Source: Fibrobacter succinogenes | Lineage (GTDB): Bacteria; Fibrobacterota; Fibrobacteria; Fibrobacterales; Fibrobacteraceae | Assembly (NCBI GenBank): GCA_902767785.1 | Contig: CACXIR010000041.1 | Span: forward strand, 1-32,793 | Reading direction: 5' to 3' | Length of the DNA stretch: 32,793 nucleotides | Shown here: positions 22,770-31,320 of the stretch, one piece after another | Numbering within the stretch: position 1 is the first letter of the stretch | Layout: each line of letters begins with the position of its first letter | Translations under genes and position numbers: made by a program | Notes under the pieces: generated by a model | What the model was told of the DNA's origin: nothing | Seen by the model: the letters and a program-made list of their open reading frames with translations, nothing else | Database searches by the model: none

Positions 22770-24488
22770 TTACAGAGGCAATATAATAAAATTACGGTTG
22801 TAGCTTGTGGTGGTGATGTTCTTTTTGTCTTTCTGGTGTTCCATGATGTTCTGCACCACGAACCCGCGGAACGACCCCGTTGCATTGCTTTCGCTGGTCA
22901 GGTCGAAGATTTCTCCGTCATCCCTAAAAATCATGACTACGTGGTCTCCCAAAAATATCGTGAGTTCAGATAAGAGAACTTTCGGTGTGTTTTTTTCGAT
23001 TAGGAGCATGTAGATTTCTTCGATGAGTAAGGCTGCCCTGATAACGCTTTTGCTTGAAACGTTTTCCCGGGTCAGTGTTTTCCCTACCTCGTCTTGGATT
23101 TTCATGGTGTTTTCGGGAGTGACCAGGAAATCAAAGGAATAGATTTTTCGGGAAGATTCATCCAAGAAGAAGGGGAACTTCTTCTTTAAAAAGCGGAGCT
23201 TGGAAATAAGAGCGGTCAGAGAGATGGTTAGGACCGGAGAAAGGGCAAGACCTATCCAAATGCCGGTGAAGCCGAAAAGGTCGCTAAAGAGCAAGACAGA
23301 ACAGATGGGTATAACTAGATCCTTCAACAGGCAAATGAACAGGCTGTGGAAAATGTTCCGGAGTACCAAGAAATAAGAGGTGAACAGGAACAGTAGGGAT
23401 GTACAGAATAGGGTGGGGCAGACAATCCAGAAGGCTTTGGTGGTGAGCGGAACCAATTCTTGGGATTCAATGTTGAAAAGGTGGGGCAAGAAAGGTGCCG
23501 CGCAAGCCAGGAGTGCGGAGAAAATAAGGCCTTCGCCTATGGCGGTCTTGATGGAAATTTTCATGACCTTTCGCACTCCGTCGGGATTTCCTTCCCCATG
23601 GTAGACGTTGGCTAGAGGACTCATGGCTTGCCCTATGCCGTCAAAAATGATGGTTATTTGGATGATGCTTGTGACTAGGGTCAGTACGGGCAGGTAAAAT
23701 TCCCCGTAATGGATGATCATGATTTTGTTCAGGGCGTACGTCTGTATGCCGACCAGCAGGTATAGGCTGGCATCTACGCTGCTGTAACGCAGAATGTAGA
23801 ATAGACTTTTAAACGAAAAGAAAAGCCTTGGCCGCAGGGAGTTGCCCTTGCGGAAAAAGTGAAGGCACAGGATTAAGGTGGCGGCAGCAGTCCCGGTGAG
23901 AGCCCCCAGGCCGATTCCCGCAATGCCAATAGCTTTGCAGGCCAGGATGGAAACGCCAATGCACCCAATCAAGAGGAAAATATTGGACAAGTTGGAGTAT
24001 CGGGCGTCGCCATCTGCAAGTACCATGTCCGATAGTAGGAAATAGAAGGGGTAGAGCAGCAATACGTACTTGTAGTAGGTAAAGCATTCGCCTACATACC
24101 GGGCCATTTCGTCGCTGACGTCCAGGAATGCCAGGTAATGTCCGAAACAGACATTGGCAAGGGTAAAAGTCAGTATTGCAAGGATTGTCGAAAGTATAAG
24201 GCTTTGCCCAAAAATGCGGTCGGCCATGGGCTTGTCGGCTTGCCCCATCAGGTAGTTGTAGATATAGCTGGTGCCAATGCTCACGATGTCGCTTAACCCA
24301 ATAAAAAAGGTCAGCAAGGGCATAAAGACGTTCATGGCTGCAAGGGCCTTCTCGTCCAGGATATTCCCTACGATTGCCGTATTCGCCACTAGGATGAGGA
24401 TAGGGATGACCATGCCCACGGTAGAGGCACCCAGTAGGGTCTTGAACCTTTCTTCGCAAAAGATCTTGTTACGACTTGCAGCAGGCAT
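22770..24488 (-). CDS. MATE-family exporter fused to a degenerate HATPase-like domain
   Basis: A 572-residue inner-membrane protein. Residues 1-440 are a MATE-type drug/proton or sodium antiporter: paired six-helix bundles, with segments such as LGASTVGMVIPILILVANTA (residues 18-37), VSIGTSYIYNYLMG, and DMVLADGDARYSNLSN. Residues 452-572 resemble an RsbW-like HATPase. AALLIEEIYMLLIEKN is the N-box helix, with Leu in the Mg-binding Asn place. FRDDGEIFDLT corresponds to the DxGxPFDL loop and GSFRGFVVQNI to the second glycine loop; TTSYNRNFIIL closes the sheet. The changed residues suggest a sensing or docking role. ATG 24486-24488 faces the NRPS-like gene across 80 bases; the stop lies 23 bases before the phosphatase gene. 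Confidence 0.85.
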   Translation of the reverse strand: MPAASRNKIFCEERFKTLLGASTVGMVIPILILVANTAIVGNILDEKALAAMNVFMPLLTFFIGLSDIVSIGTSYIYNYLMGQADKPMADRIFGQSLILSTILAILTFTLANVCFGHYLAFLDVSDEMARYVGECFTYYKYVLLLYPFYFLLSDMVLADGDARYSNLSNIFLLIGCIGVSILACKAIGIAGIGLGALTGTAAATLILCLHFFRKGNSLRPRLFFSFKSLFYILRYSSVDASLYLLVGIQTYALNKIMIIHYGEFYLPVLTLVTSIIQITIIFDGIGQAMSPLANVYHGEGNPDGVRKVMKISIKTAIGEGLIFSALLACAAPFLPHLFNIESQELVPLTTKAFWIVCPTLFCTSLLFLFTSYFLVLRNIFHSLFICLLKDLVIPICSVLLFSDLFGFTGIWIGLALSPVLTISLTALISKLRFLKKKFPFFLDESSRKIYSFDFLVTPENTMKIQDEVGKTLTRENVSSKSVIRAALLIEEIYMLLIEKNTPKVLLSELTIFLGDHVVMIFRDDGEIFDLTSESNATGSFRGFVVQNIMEHQKDKKNITTTSYNRNFIILPL

Positions 24489-24510
24489 GTAAAACTCGTG
24501 ATTTCCCTTG

Positions 24511-24526
24511 GAAAATTATTATTTTC
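24511..24526. promoter_or_regulatory. AT-rich palindrome in the divergent region (possible operator)
   Basis: GAAAAT, spacer TATT, ATTTTC: a 16-base perfect inverted repeat in the 80 bases between the divergent MATE and NRPS-like starts. A shared operator is plausible, but no regulator gene is seen next to it. Confidence 0.35.
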
Positions 24527-24568
24527 AGGGGTAGAAAAAGTTTGTGTTCGCGATTTTTAGGCCCTTTG

Positions 24569-27451
24569 ATGGAATTTCTTGAAAGTTTTTCCCAGAATGT
24601 ATGGCTCTTTCCGGAGTCCGTGGCTATTGAGGATGCGGAACGATCCTTGACCTACGCCGCCCTGGATGAATTGTCCGGCAGGGTTTACCGCTACCTGATG
24701 GAACAGGGAGTGGCCCGCGAAGACGTGGTACTGATAAGGCTCCCTCGCTGCGTGGAGTACTACGGCTGCGTTCTTGGAATCTGGAAGGCGGGGGCGATCC
24801 TTTTGGGAATGGAAACCGACGAACCCGAAGAAAGGGAAAAGTTCATCCGCAAAAGTGGCAACCCTAAGCTGGAAATAGATGCGGCCGTGTTGGAATCTAT
24901 TTGCCGCTGTGTACCTTTGGAAGGCTACAGACCAAGGGACCTGCACGACGCAGCCTTTTTTGTCTATACCTCAGGCTCCACAGGCAACCCCAAGGGAATC
25001 CTCCATGAATATGGTTCCGTGGAGCTGATGCTCCCCACCAACGTGCGGAATGCCGCTGGCGAAAAGATGGTGGAAAGGGGGCACAAGGTGGCGGTTATTG
25101 CGGCCTTGAATTACTTGCCTGCCTATTTCCTTTTCGCTTGGGCCATTTCCTCTGGCGGATCGGTGTGCGTGGTTCCCTACGACACTTCCAAGAATCCCAA
25201 GGCCTTCTTGGATTTCATCGCGGCACGCGGTATTACCACCCTCTTTGTCACGCCCACCTATGTCGGCCTTTTCAAGTCCTTCCCGCCTTGTTTAAGGCGG
25301 ATTATCGTGGCGGCAGAAATTATACGGAACGTGTTTCTGGAAAACGTGGAAGTATACTCCATGTACGGCATGAGCGAAACAGGTTCCATGCCCACGGCCT
25401 TCAAGATAGACAAGCCTTACGACAACACGCCTATTGGAAAGTCTTACGGCGGAATGGAAGTGGATGTCTGCCAGGGGGAACTGCGGGTGAAAAACCCCTA
25501 TGTACGCTGCTACGTAAACCTGCCGGAAGAGTCTGCCGAAACCTTTAGAGGTGGCTGGATTTATACAGGAGACATGGCCAGGGAACTTAGCGATGGAAAC
25601 CTGGTTGTTACGGGCCGCAAGAACGAGATGGTAAAGATAGACGGCAATCGCGTGGAACCGGGGGAAATCGAATCCGCTTTGCGGAAGGTCTTGGGCATTC
25701 CCTGGGTTTGCGTAAAGATTTTCAAGGACAACGAAGGCAGGGCTTCCATCTGTGCCTACTATACCGAAAACTTGAATCTGGACTATGAACGTGTGTTTTC
25801 GGAGCTGTCCCGCTATTTGCCCCGCTACATGCTGCCTAACCATCTGGTCCACCTGGATTCCGTTCCGCGGAACGCCAACGGCAAGCTGGACAAGCTTAAG
25901 CTGGAATGTCCGTCCCGGGAAAAATCCCACGTGTCCCGTGCGGCCCCTATAACTCCCGAAGAAAAGGCCCTGTGTACGGCTTTCAAGACGGTACTGGAGC
26001 TGGATTACGTAGGGCGTGACGATGATTTCTTTGCCTTGGGCGGATCGTCCATTACTGCCATGGAGGCCGTGGTAGAATCGGGCCTTGTGGGTCTTGATGT
26101 TGCCTCGGTTTATAGGGGCCGCACGGCATCTCGGATTGCGGCCCTGTATTTGGAGCGGACGGTGACTTCTGCGGCCGCATCTGCAATTCCTGCTGCAACT
26201 TCCACAATTCCTGCAGCAAGCTCCTTGACGGAATACCCGCTGTCGCCAACTCAGCGATACATTTGGAATTTCCAGCAGTTGGCACCGGAATCCACCATGT
26301 ACAACATCTGCACCCTGTTCCGTTTGGCAGAATCTGTGGATCTGGAAAAAATTTCTCATGCACTTTCCCAGGCGATCCTCAAACACAGAGCCATTCTGAC
26401 CCGTTTCGAGAAAAAGCCCGATGGCCAGGTAGTGCAGCGTATTCCCAGTGCGGCAGATGCGGCGGTTTCTGCACAAATAGCCGTTCCTGTAGAAAAGGTG
26501 GGGGAGGCAGAACTGGAAAAACTCCGCTCGACCTTGGTGCAGCCTTTTGATTTGCTCAAAGATCCCTTGTTTCGCTTTAGGATTTTCAAGACCGAAAAAG
26601 CAAGCTACCTTTTTGCAGACATCCATCACATTGTCTTTGATGGAACTTCCATTCAGGTGTTCTTTGAAGATGTGGAACGGCTTTACGAGGGTGTAGCTGT
26701 CCAGGATGACGGATATGAAAGTGTTCTAGGGCGGCGCTTGAAGATAGATGGTATGCCTGAATTCCAGAAAGCGCTTGATTTTTGCGAAAACAAGTTTGGT
26801 AAAAGAGAATGGGAATTGTGTCCCAGGGTAGATAACGAATCGGATTCTTTGAAAGAAGATATTTATATATCGGAATTCAACCTGGATAAATCGGCACTTC
26901 AGGATTTTTGCCGCCGGAACAGCATAGGGCTTAGCGCCTTCTTTATTGGGGTGACTCTAAAAGCTATGTCAACTTACAATGGAGGCGGAAACGTCATGGT
27001 GAACTGGATATATCGCGATCGTAATGATTCTACGGAATCCAGAACAGTAGGCGCATTGTATTCGTCGCTCCCCGTGGGCGTTTCTGCAGACTTAAATGGT
27101 ATGGAGTTGCTTCGGGAAGTGGAATCTCAAGTGGAATGGAACATTGAACACCCTTATTGCCAGTATAGCCTACATAAGGTGGGTTATGCCCCGCTGGATT
27201 GCCTTTGTCTTTTGTATCAGGGAGACATCAGGGGTGTCGCTGCTAGGAGTTCCAAAGTCAAGGGCCGCGTGGACGTTGTACGCAATAACCCAAAGAACCA
27301 GAACATATTGGATTTGGAAGTTTTAGATGTCCGTGGCAGATTCGCCTTGCTCCTGGACTACGACAGCGGAAAATACCGTAAGGAAAGCATGGTGAAGTTC
27401 CTCGATATTTGGAAAAGTATGGCGAAAAAAATGATTAATGAGCCGTGTTAA
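24569..27451 (+). CDS. Single-module NRPS-like protein (adenylation-carrier-condensation)
   Basis: A 960-residue cytosolic protein. Adenylation domain (1-445): A3 FVYTSGSTGNPKG (131-143), A5 YSMYGMSETGS, A7 YTGDMA, A8 GRKNEMVKIDGNRVEPGEIE (349-368), A10 NANGKLDK with catalytic Lys439. Carrier domain (about 462-530): FFALGGSS, with the phosphopantetheine serine at 494. A Ser/Ala/Thr/Ile/Pro linker (530-552) then leads to a condensation domain (555-960) with C1-like SPTQRYIW and the full HHIVFDG motif (686-692). The position equivalent to the Asp that binds the amino group of alpha-amino-acid substrates appears to be Leu (NYLPAYF region), so an unusual acid may be activated. There is no thioesterase or second module. 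ATG 24569 is chosen because homology starts there; upstream in-frame sequence is non-homologous. Confidence 0.85.
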   Translation: MEFLESFSQNVWLFPESVAIEDAERSLTYAALDELSGRVYRYLMEQGVAREDVVLIRLPRCVEYYGCVLGIWKAGAILLGMETDEPEEREKFIRKSGNPKLEIDAAVLESICRCVPLEGYRPRDLHDAAFFVYTSGSTGNPKGILHEYGSVELMLPTNVRNAAGEKMVERGHKVAVIAALNYLPAYFLFAWAISSGGSVCVVPYDTSKNPKAFLDFIAARGITTLFVTPTYVGLFKSFPPCLRRIIVAAEIIRNVFLENVEVYSMYGMSETGSMPTAFKIDKPYDNTPIGKSYGGMEVDVCQGELRVKNPYVRCYVNLPEESAETFRGGWIYTGDMARELSDGNLVVTGRKNEMVKIDGNRVEPGEIESALRKVLGIPWVCVKIFKDNEGRASICAYYTENLNLDYERVFSELSRYLPRYMLPNHLVHLDSVPRNANGKLDKLKLECPSREKSHVSRAAPITPEEKALCTAFKTVLELDYVGRDDDFFALGGSSITAMEAVVESGLVGLDVASVYRGRTASRIAALYLERTVTSAAASAIPAATSTIPAASSLTEYPLSPTQRYIWNFQQLAPESTMYNICTLFRLAESVDLEKISHALSQAILKHRAILTRFEKKPDGQVVQRIPSAADAAVSAQIAVPVEKVGEAELEKLRSTLVQPFDLLKDPLFRFRIFKTEKASYLFADIHHIVFDGTSIQVFFEDVERLYEGVAVQDDGYESVLGRRLKIDGMPEFQKALDFCENKFGKREWELCPRVDNESDSLKEDIYISEFNLDKSALQDFCRRNSIGLSAFFIGVTLKAMSTYNGGGNVMVNWIYRDRNDSTESRTVGALYSSLPVGVSADLNGMELLREVESQVEWNIEHPYCQYSLHKVGYAPLDCLCLLYQGDIRGVAARSSKVKGRVDVVRNNPKNQNILDLEVLDVRGRFALLLDYDSGKYRKESMVKFLDIWKSMAKKMINEPC

Positions 27452-27481
27452 GGCGTATTTCGCAACCCGCCAAGGGCTGCT

Positions 27482-27510
27482 TTGTGACGACTGTGGCAAA
27501 AAAATATACA
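27482..27510 (+). promoter_or_regulatory. Possible promoter of the FecR operon (near-leaderless)
   Basis: TTGTGA (27482-27487), a 17-base spacer and TATACA (27505-27510). The predicted start falls within a few bases of the ATG at 27519, and no ribosome binding site is seen, so the mRNA may be leaderless. Confidence 0.3.
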
Positions 27511-27518
27511 TTCCCTGC

Positions 27519-29039
27519 ATGAGAAGGAGCTTGTTTTTATTGGCTGTTGCTTTGCTGGCCTTGGTCGCTTGCAAAGAAGAAAGCCCAAAAGATTTGCCTA
27601 AGGACGTCGCTGTAGCTCCTGCCGAAGAGTCTGTTCCCGAAAATGCCCTGCTCAAAGCAAAGCCCCGTTCGGTCATAGGTACCGTCGACCTGCAAAAGGG
27701 AGGCAAGGAAAATTGGGTGGGGCTTCGGGTTGGCCGTACTGTCATAGAAGAGGACCGTATCCGCACGGCATTGGAATCAGAGACCGTCTTGGAGCTTTCG
27801 GAAGGTTCCGTACTCACAGTGGCGGAACTTTCGGATGTCCGTCTGGAAGCTAGTTTGGCGGATAACGCTAAAAGGATGGTTGCCGTTGACATACAGACAG
27901 GCAAGGTGCATTTTGACATCCAGAGGCGGCCGGGCCGTGAATTCCGTTTCAAAACAAGCAATGCTGTCGCTTCCATCCGCGGTACTGCGGGCTTTGTGGG
28001 TAGCGTGAACGGCAGGACCGTGGCCTCATTGAAAGAGGGTAAGGTCGAAGTTTTCAACAAGGCGGGTGTCACAAAGTCCGTGGGCAAGAACCAGACCTTA
28101 CTGGTGGATACAGCAGGTTCTGCCAAGGTTCTGGAATTGGCTTCTTCTGGTACGGAGGCTCTTGCCAACGCCATTGACTCCATTGTGAAGGTGGCGGATG
28201 GCGGTGCGGCCATGAATACGGCCCTGCTGGAAAGGTCTATCAATACCTTTGACCAGTCCTATGCCGTACGGCAGCGGGAATTCGAAAAACGCTTGCAGTT
28301 TAGGGCTACGGGCATCGCTGACACCCTGTTTGTACCTAGCGTGATGCTGCAGGCTCGCATGACTCCGGGAACTATTGTGATGGTATGGGGCCAGCGGGAT
28401 ACCGTTCCCGAATCTGGCATTTATCAGCGGACCTTTACGTGGGCAGATTCCGCCTACGGCGCGAAGAGGTTCCTTGTGAGCTGTGGCGATGGTTCTGTGG
28501 AATTGCCTTGCTACATGTGGGTCACGGAATACGCACCCATGCCTGCGGTCGGTCCCGCTGTTGATCCTGTGGCGGAAGCTGCTTCGCCTGCGGCTCCTGG
28601 AGATGTTGCTGCTGAGGGTAAGAACCTGAACCTTAAAGTTTCTGTGGTTGGGGGGCGTAACGAGCGGGTTCACCTGGATTTGCCCGCCACTGAGTTCTCT
28701 ACCAACCTGAAGTTTAATTTGGCGGGCATTACCGAAGGCGATTTGGGACAGCTCAAGTCCCTAGTGGTGCTGCGCAATGGCAAGCCTTTCAAGACATTTG
28801 ACGCAAACGACCTCACAAGCCTTGCCCACGAGGTTCCTGTGTCTATCGAACGCAACAAGATTGCAGATTTCGAAGTGGTGGCTACCCTCAAGAACGGCAA
28901 GAACTTCAGGGCCAAGAAAACCTACGAGGTTTATTGCATGGTGGCGAACCACCCCGGCGGAAAGGCCCGGAATTCCATTGTGCCGCCTGACCAGGAATAC
29001 GAACGCCTAAAGCAGAGCGGAGGCATTACGCACGAATAA
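27519..29039 (+). CDS. FecR-domain lipoprotein
   Basis: A 506-residue lipoprotein (lipobox LVAC, Cys18). Residues about 50-200 form a FecR-type domain: IGTVDLQKGGKENWVGLRVG, VIEEDRIRTALES, LELSEGSVLTVAELS, then the hallmark RFKTSNAVASIRGTAGFV and SLKEGKVEVFN. FecR domains here likely act as periplasmic scaffold or sensing modules; the gene lacks a TonB or sigma partner next to it. The C-terminal part (about 255-480) has two beta-rich segments of unknown type, with an Ala/Pro-rich linker between. ATG 27519 is chosen because the signal peptide begins there; the open frame extends to 27438 without a start signal. It is 61 bases before the next lipoprotein gene. Confidence 0.8.
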   Translation: MRRSLFLLAVALLALVACKEESPKDLPKDVAVAPAEESVPENALLKAKPRSVIGTVDLQKGGKENWVGLRVGRTVIEEDRIRTALESETVLELSEGSVLTVAELSDVRLEASLADNAKRMVAVDIQTGKVHFDIQRRPGREFRFKTSNAVASIRGTAGFVGSVNGRTVASLKEGKVEVFNKAGVTKSVGKNQTLLVDTAGSAKVLELASSGTEALANAIDSIVKVADGGAAMNTALLERSINTFDQSYAVRQREFEKRLQFRATGIADTLFVPSVMLQARMTPGTIVMVWGQRDTVPESGIYQRTFTWADSAYGAKRFLVSCGDGSVELPCYMWVTEYAPMPAVGPAVDPVAEAASPAAPGDVAAEGKNLNLKVSVVGGRNERVHLDLPATEFSTNLKFNLAGITEGDLGQLKSLVVLRNGKPFKTFDANDLTSLAHEVPVSIERNKIADFEVVATLKNGKNFRAKKTYEVYCMVANHPGGKARNSIVPPDQEYERLKQSGGITHE

Positions 29040-29100
29040 CCCGCTTATCCAGACCCGAGTCTTGTCGCTAGCAAAAGAGTTTTAAAAAAGAGGAGCAATT

Positions 29101-30087
29101 GTGAAAAAAAGAATATTTGGTTTAGCAGTAGTTTCAGTGGGCGTGTGCCTTCTTGCTGGTTGTGCCAGTGCCCCGCCTCAGGATAACGAGCCTGCCCGTA
29201 CCCGAGCCAGGCAGGGTTATGCGGACTTGAACCAAGAGGTGGCAAGCTATCCAAAATCCTCTGCTTCTGCCGAGACCGCCGTGGCGCAGGAACAGCCTCA
29301 AGGCCCCTCCATTCAGGTTTCTAACGCTACCTTCAAGACAACCCCCACAGTTTTGGTGTCTCCTGCCATTTCGGGCAAGATGGCAGGTTCCATTGATGTG
29401 ATTCGCCGCAACCCTCTGGCAAAAACCGCTATGGAAGTCATCAACGCCTATTTGACCAACCGTGGCTACACCGTGGTGAGTTTGGAAAGTCAGGCCCAGC
29501 TGGACGAGGTTGTGCAGCTCCAGAACGACATTGCCGGCAATGACGAGGACCTGTCCTATGTGGCGGGGCTTTCCGTGGGTGCCGACATTAATATCACCTA
29601 TGCAGGGAGCATCCAGGAAAACGACATCGTTATAGACTTGAACGCCAGTGAGGCCTCTACGGCCAACTTGTTGGCAAGCGAATCTGTGCGTATGCCAAAC
29701 GATGGCGAAGATTCTCAGCGTGCCCTGGTGCAAAAGGCCATGGAAAAGGCAATCGAAAGTTTGGAAAACAAGGTCCGCGACCGCATTGCCGCTGAACTTG
29801 AAAAGGGCGTGCAGTACAAGGTGGTGGCCCACCTGACTGGTGAATTTACTGACGACCAGGCGGAAGAAATTTCCAATATCGTGTCCCTGCAAGTCCGCAA
29901 AAAATTCAACAAGATGCAGGTGATTTCCATGAGTCGCAACACCTATGACCTAATGGTTTATGTGGACCCGGACAAATATGAGGATGCTCAGATGGTCTAT
30001 GGGGAATTTGTGGAGTCTCTTTCTGGCCTAGCCAAGGTCCGCAAGCAGAACATCACCAAGAAGCTGATTATCATGGAGATTCAGTAG
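29101..30087 (+). CDS. Lipoprotein of unknown function, second in the FecR operon
   Basis: A 328-residue lipoprotein (lipobox LLAGC, Cys21). After a low-complexity region (22-75) the body has a VLVSPAISGKMAG start and LTNRGYTVVSLESQAQLDEVV, which is the pattern of proteins that hold a hypervariable-sensing or secretin-like N-terminal fold. An acidic strand, a long helix (KAMEKAIESLENKVRDRIAA) and a beta-alpha-beta C-terminal module (YKVVAHLTGEF ... LIIMEI) follow. I do not recognise a named family. The start is GTG 29101, six bases after AGAGGAG. It ends three bases before the next gene. Confidence 0.7.
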   Translation: MKKRIFGLAVVSVGVCLLAGCASAPPQDNEPARTRARQGYADLNQEVASYPKSSASAETAVAQEQPQGPSIQVSNATFKTTPTVLVSPAISGKMAGSIDVIRRNPLAKTAMEVINAYLTNRGYTVVSLESQAQLDEVVQLQNDIAGNDEDLSYVAGLSVGADINITYAGSIQENDIVIDLNASEASTANLLASESVRMPNDGEDSQRALVQKAMEKAIESLENKVRDRIAAELEKGVQYKVVAHLTGEFTDDQAEEISNIVSLQVRKKFNKMQVISMSRNTYDLMVYVDPDKYEDAQMVYGEFVESLSGLAKVRKQNITKKLIIMEIQ

Positions 30088-30090
30088 GGA

Positions 30091-31266
30091 ATGGCGATGC
30101 ACCTGATTAAGTCTTTATTGCTTGTTTTTCCCGCCATGGCGTTTGCTGCCAATATGGTCACCTATACTGCCACTTCCAACGTGTCCCAGAAAGATGCCGA
30201 CAAAAAAGCTCTGGAAGGGGCCGCCATGCAGATTGGTGCCAAGGTGGATTCCAAGATGGAAACCCGCCTGTCGGAAAGCGCAGATGGATCCATCCAAAAG
30301 ACAGTGGACAGCAGAAAGTCCGTGTCTACCAACATATTGTTGAAGGGTGCCAAAATTCAGCCGGGTCCCAAGGGCAATGGCGTGTTCCAGTCTACGGTAA
30401 CGGTGGACCTGGACCAGCTAGCTTCCAAAATCCTGCTGGATCTGGACCAGGTCAAGATTCAGATGAAGTCCAAGGATTCCTTGATACGCCTTGACATGCT
30501 GGATCGTGACTACCGCAAAATGGAAACGGACATGATCCAGTTGGAAAAGATGGTGGACCAGTATAACGACCAGCTGGAAGCCCTTTCCTATGTGCAGGCG
30601 GTACCTAAGGAATTACAGTTGGAAACCACCATGGGTGAGCTGACGGAATTCTTGATTTCTTCCATGCAAAGCGTTAAGCTGGAGGCCGAAGAAAAGGACG
30701 GAAACCTGCGTGTGGCGGTGTCTGATTTTGCCGGCCCCATTTCCAATTTCCCTGTGGCTTTGACCCAAGAAGGCAAGAATGTGGCCGTTGCCAAGACCGA
30801 TGCCAAGGGAATAGTCAATTTCAACTTGAAGAAAAATAAGAAGCTGAAACCCAGTGGTGACTTGGTTGTCCATGCCGATATGAACTTCAAGTATGTGCGG
30901 CAATCGGCCCTCCAGAATGTCTCCGTCACTTACGGAACTCCAAAGACGGGCGTGGCTTACCGCCTGGCCTGTAAGGGTGCGGTTGCTGAATGTGGAGCGC
31001 TGCAAAAGTTCCTAATGGATGCGGGCCTTTCCATTGCGGACAAGGCTGGGCTTCCGGAACTTTCCGTTACGCTGGAATTCAGCGACAAGGACAATTCTTC
31101 CAAGACGTTGACCACCTCTCGGGCCACAGTCAAGTTCAGCTGTGCCGACAAAGAACTGGTGGACCAGCCTCAAGGCGTGGGCCGCGATGCGGAAGCGGCA
31201 CATGTAAAGGCAATTTCCAAGCTGTCGGCTTCCAGAATCCTGGAAACATTTGCTTCGAACAAATAA
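30091..31266 (+). CDS. Secreted protein of unknown function, third in the FecR operon
   Basis: A 391-residue exported protein: signal peptide ending AFAAN, then a domain with QKDADKKALEGAAMQIGAKV, which resembles the LPP20-like helix-strand repeat seen in many outer-membrane-associated proteins. A central helical region (130-200) and beta-rich C-terminal modules follow (for example FPVALTQEGKNVAVAKTDAKG, an Ig-like strand pattern). Start ATG 30091 or 30097; AGGGA at 30085-30089 is better spaced for 30097. Only three bases separate it from the upstream lipoprotein, so the two are co-translated. Together with FecR it probably forms an envelope complex. Function not known. Confidence 0.65.
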   Translation: MAMHLIKSLLLVFPAMAFAANMVTYTATSNVSQKDADKKALEGAAMQIGAKVDSKMETRLSESADGSIQKTVDSRKSVSTNILLKGAKIQPGPKGNGVFQSTVTVDLDQLASKILLDLDQVKIQMKSKDSLIRLDMLDRDYRKMETDMIQLEKMVDQYNDQLEALSYVQAVPKELQLETTMGELTEFLISSMQSVKLEAEEKDGNLRVAVSDFAGPISNFPVALTQEGKNVAVAKTDAKGIVNFNLKKNKKLKPSGDLVVHADMNFKYVRQSALQNVSVTYGTPKTGVAYRLACKGAVAECGALQKFLMDAGLSIADKAGLPELSVTLEFSDKDNSSKTLTTSRATVKFSCADKELVDQPQGVGRDAEAAHVKAISKLSASRILETFASNK

Positions 31267-31295
31267 CGTAGCAATATTAGTTTAGTTTTAGATGG

Positions 31296-31320
31296 TCCGG
31301 CTTATTTAAGCCGGATTTTC
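31296..31320 (+). terminator. Rho-independent terminator of the FecR operon
   Basis: TCCGGCTTA, two-base loop, TAAGCCGGA, then ATTTTC-type T run: a perfect 9-bp stem, 30 bases after the stop at 31266. The hairpin overlaps the last codons of the convergent CLC gene (stop 31302-31304). There is no T run on the minus side. Confidence 0.85.

Noticed and set aside
25292..26629. Long minus-strand open frame (445 codons) antisense to the NRPS-like gene
   Set aside because: Its translation is Cys/His/Arg-rich without any domain, and the opposite strand has a clear NRPS motif series. It is a shadow of biased codon use.
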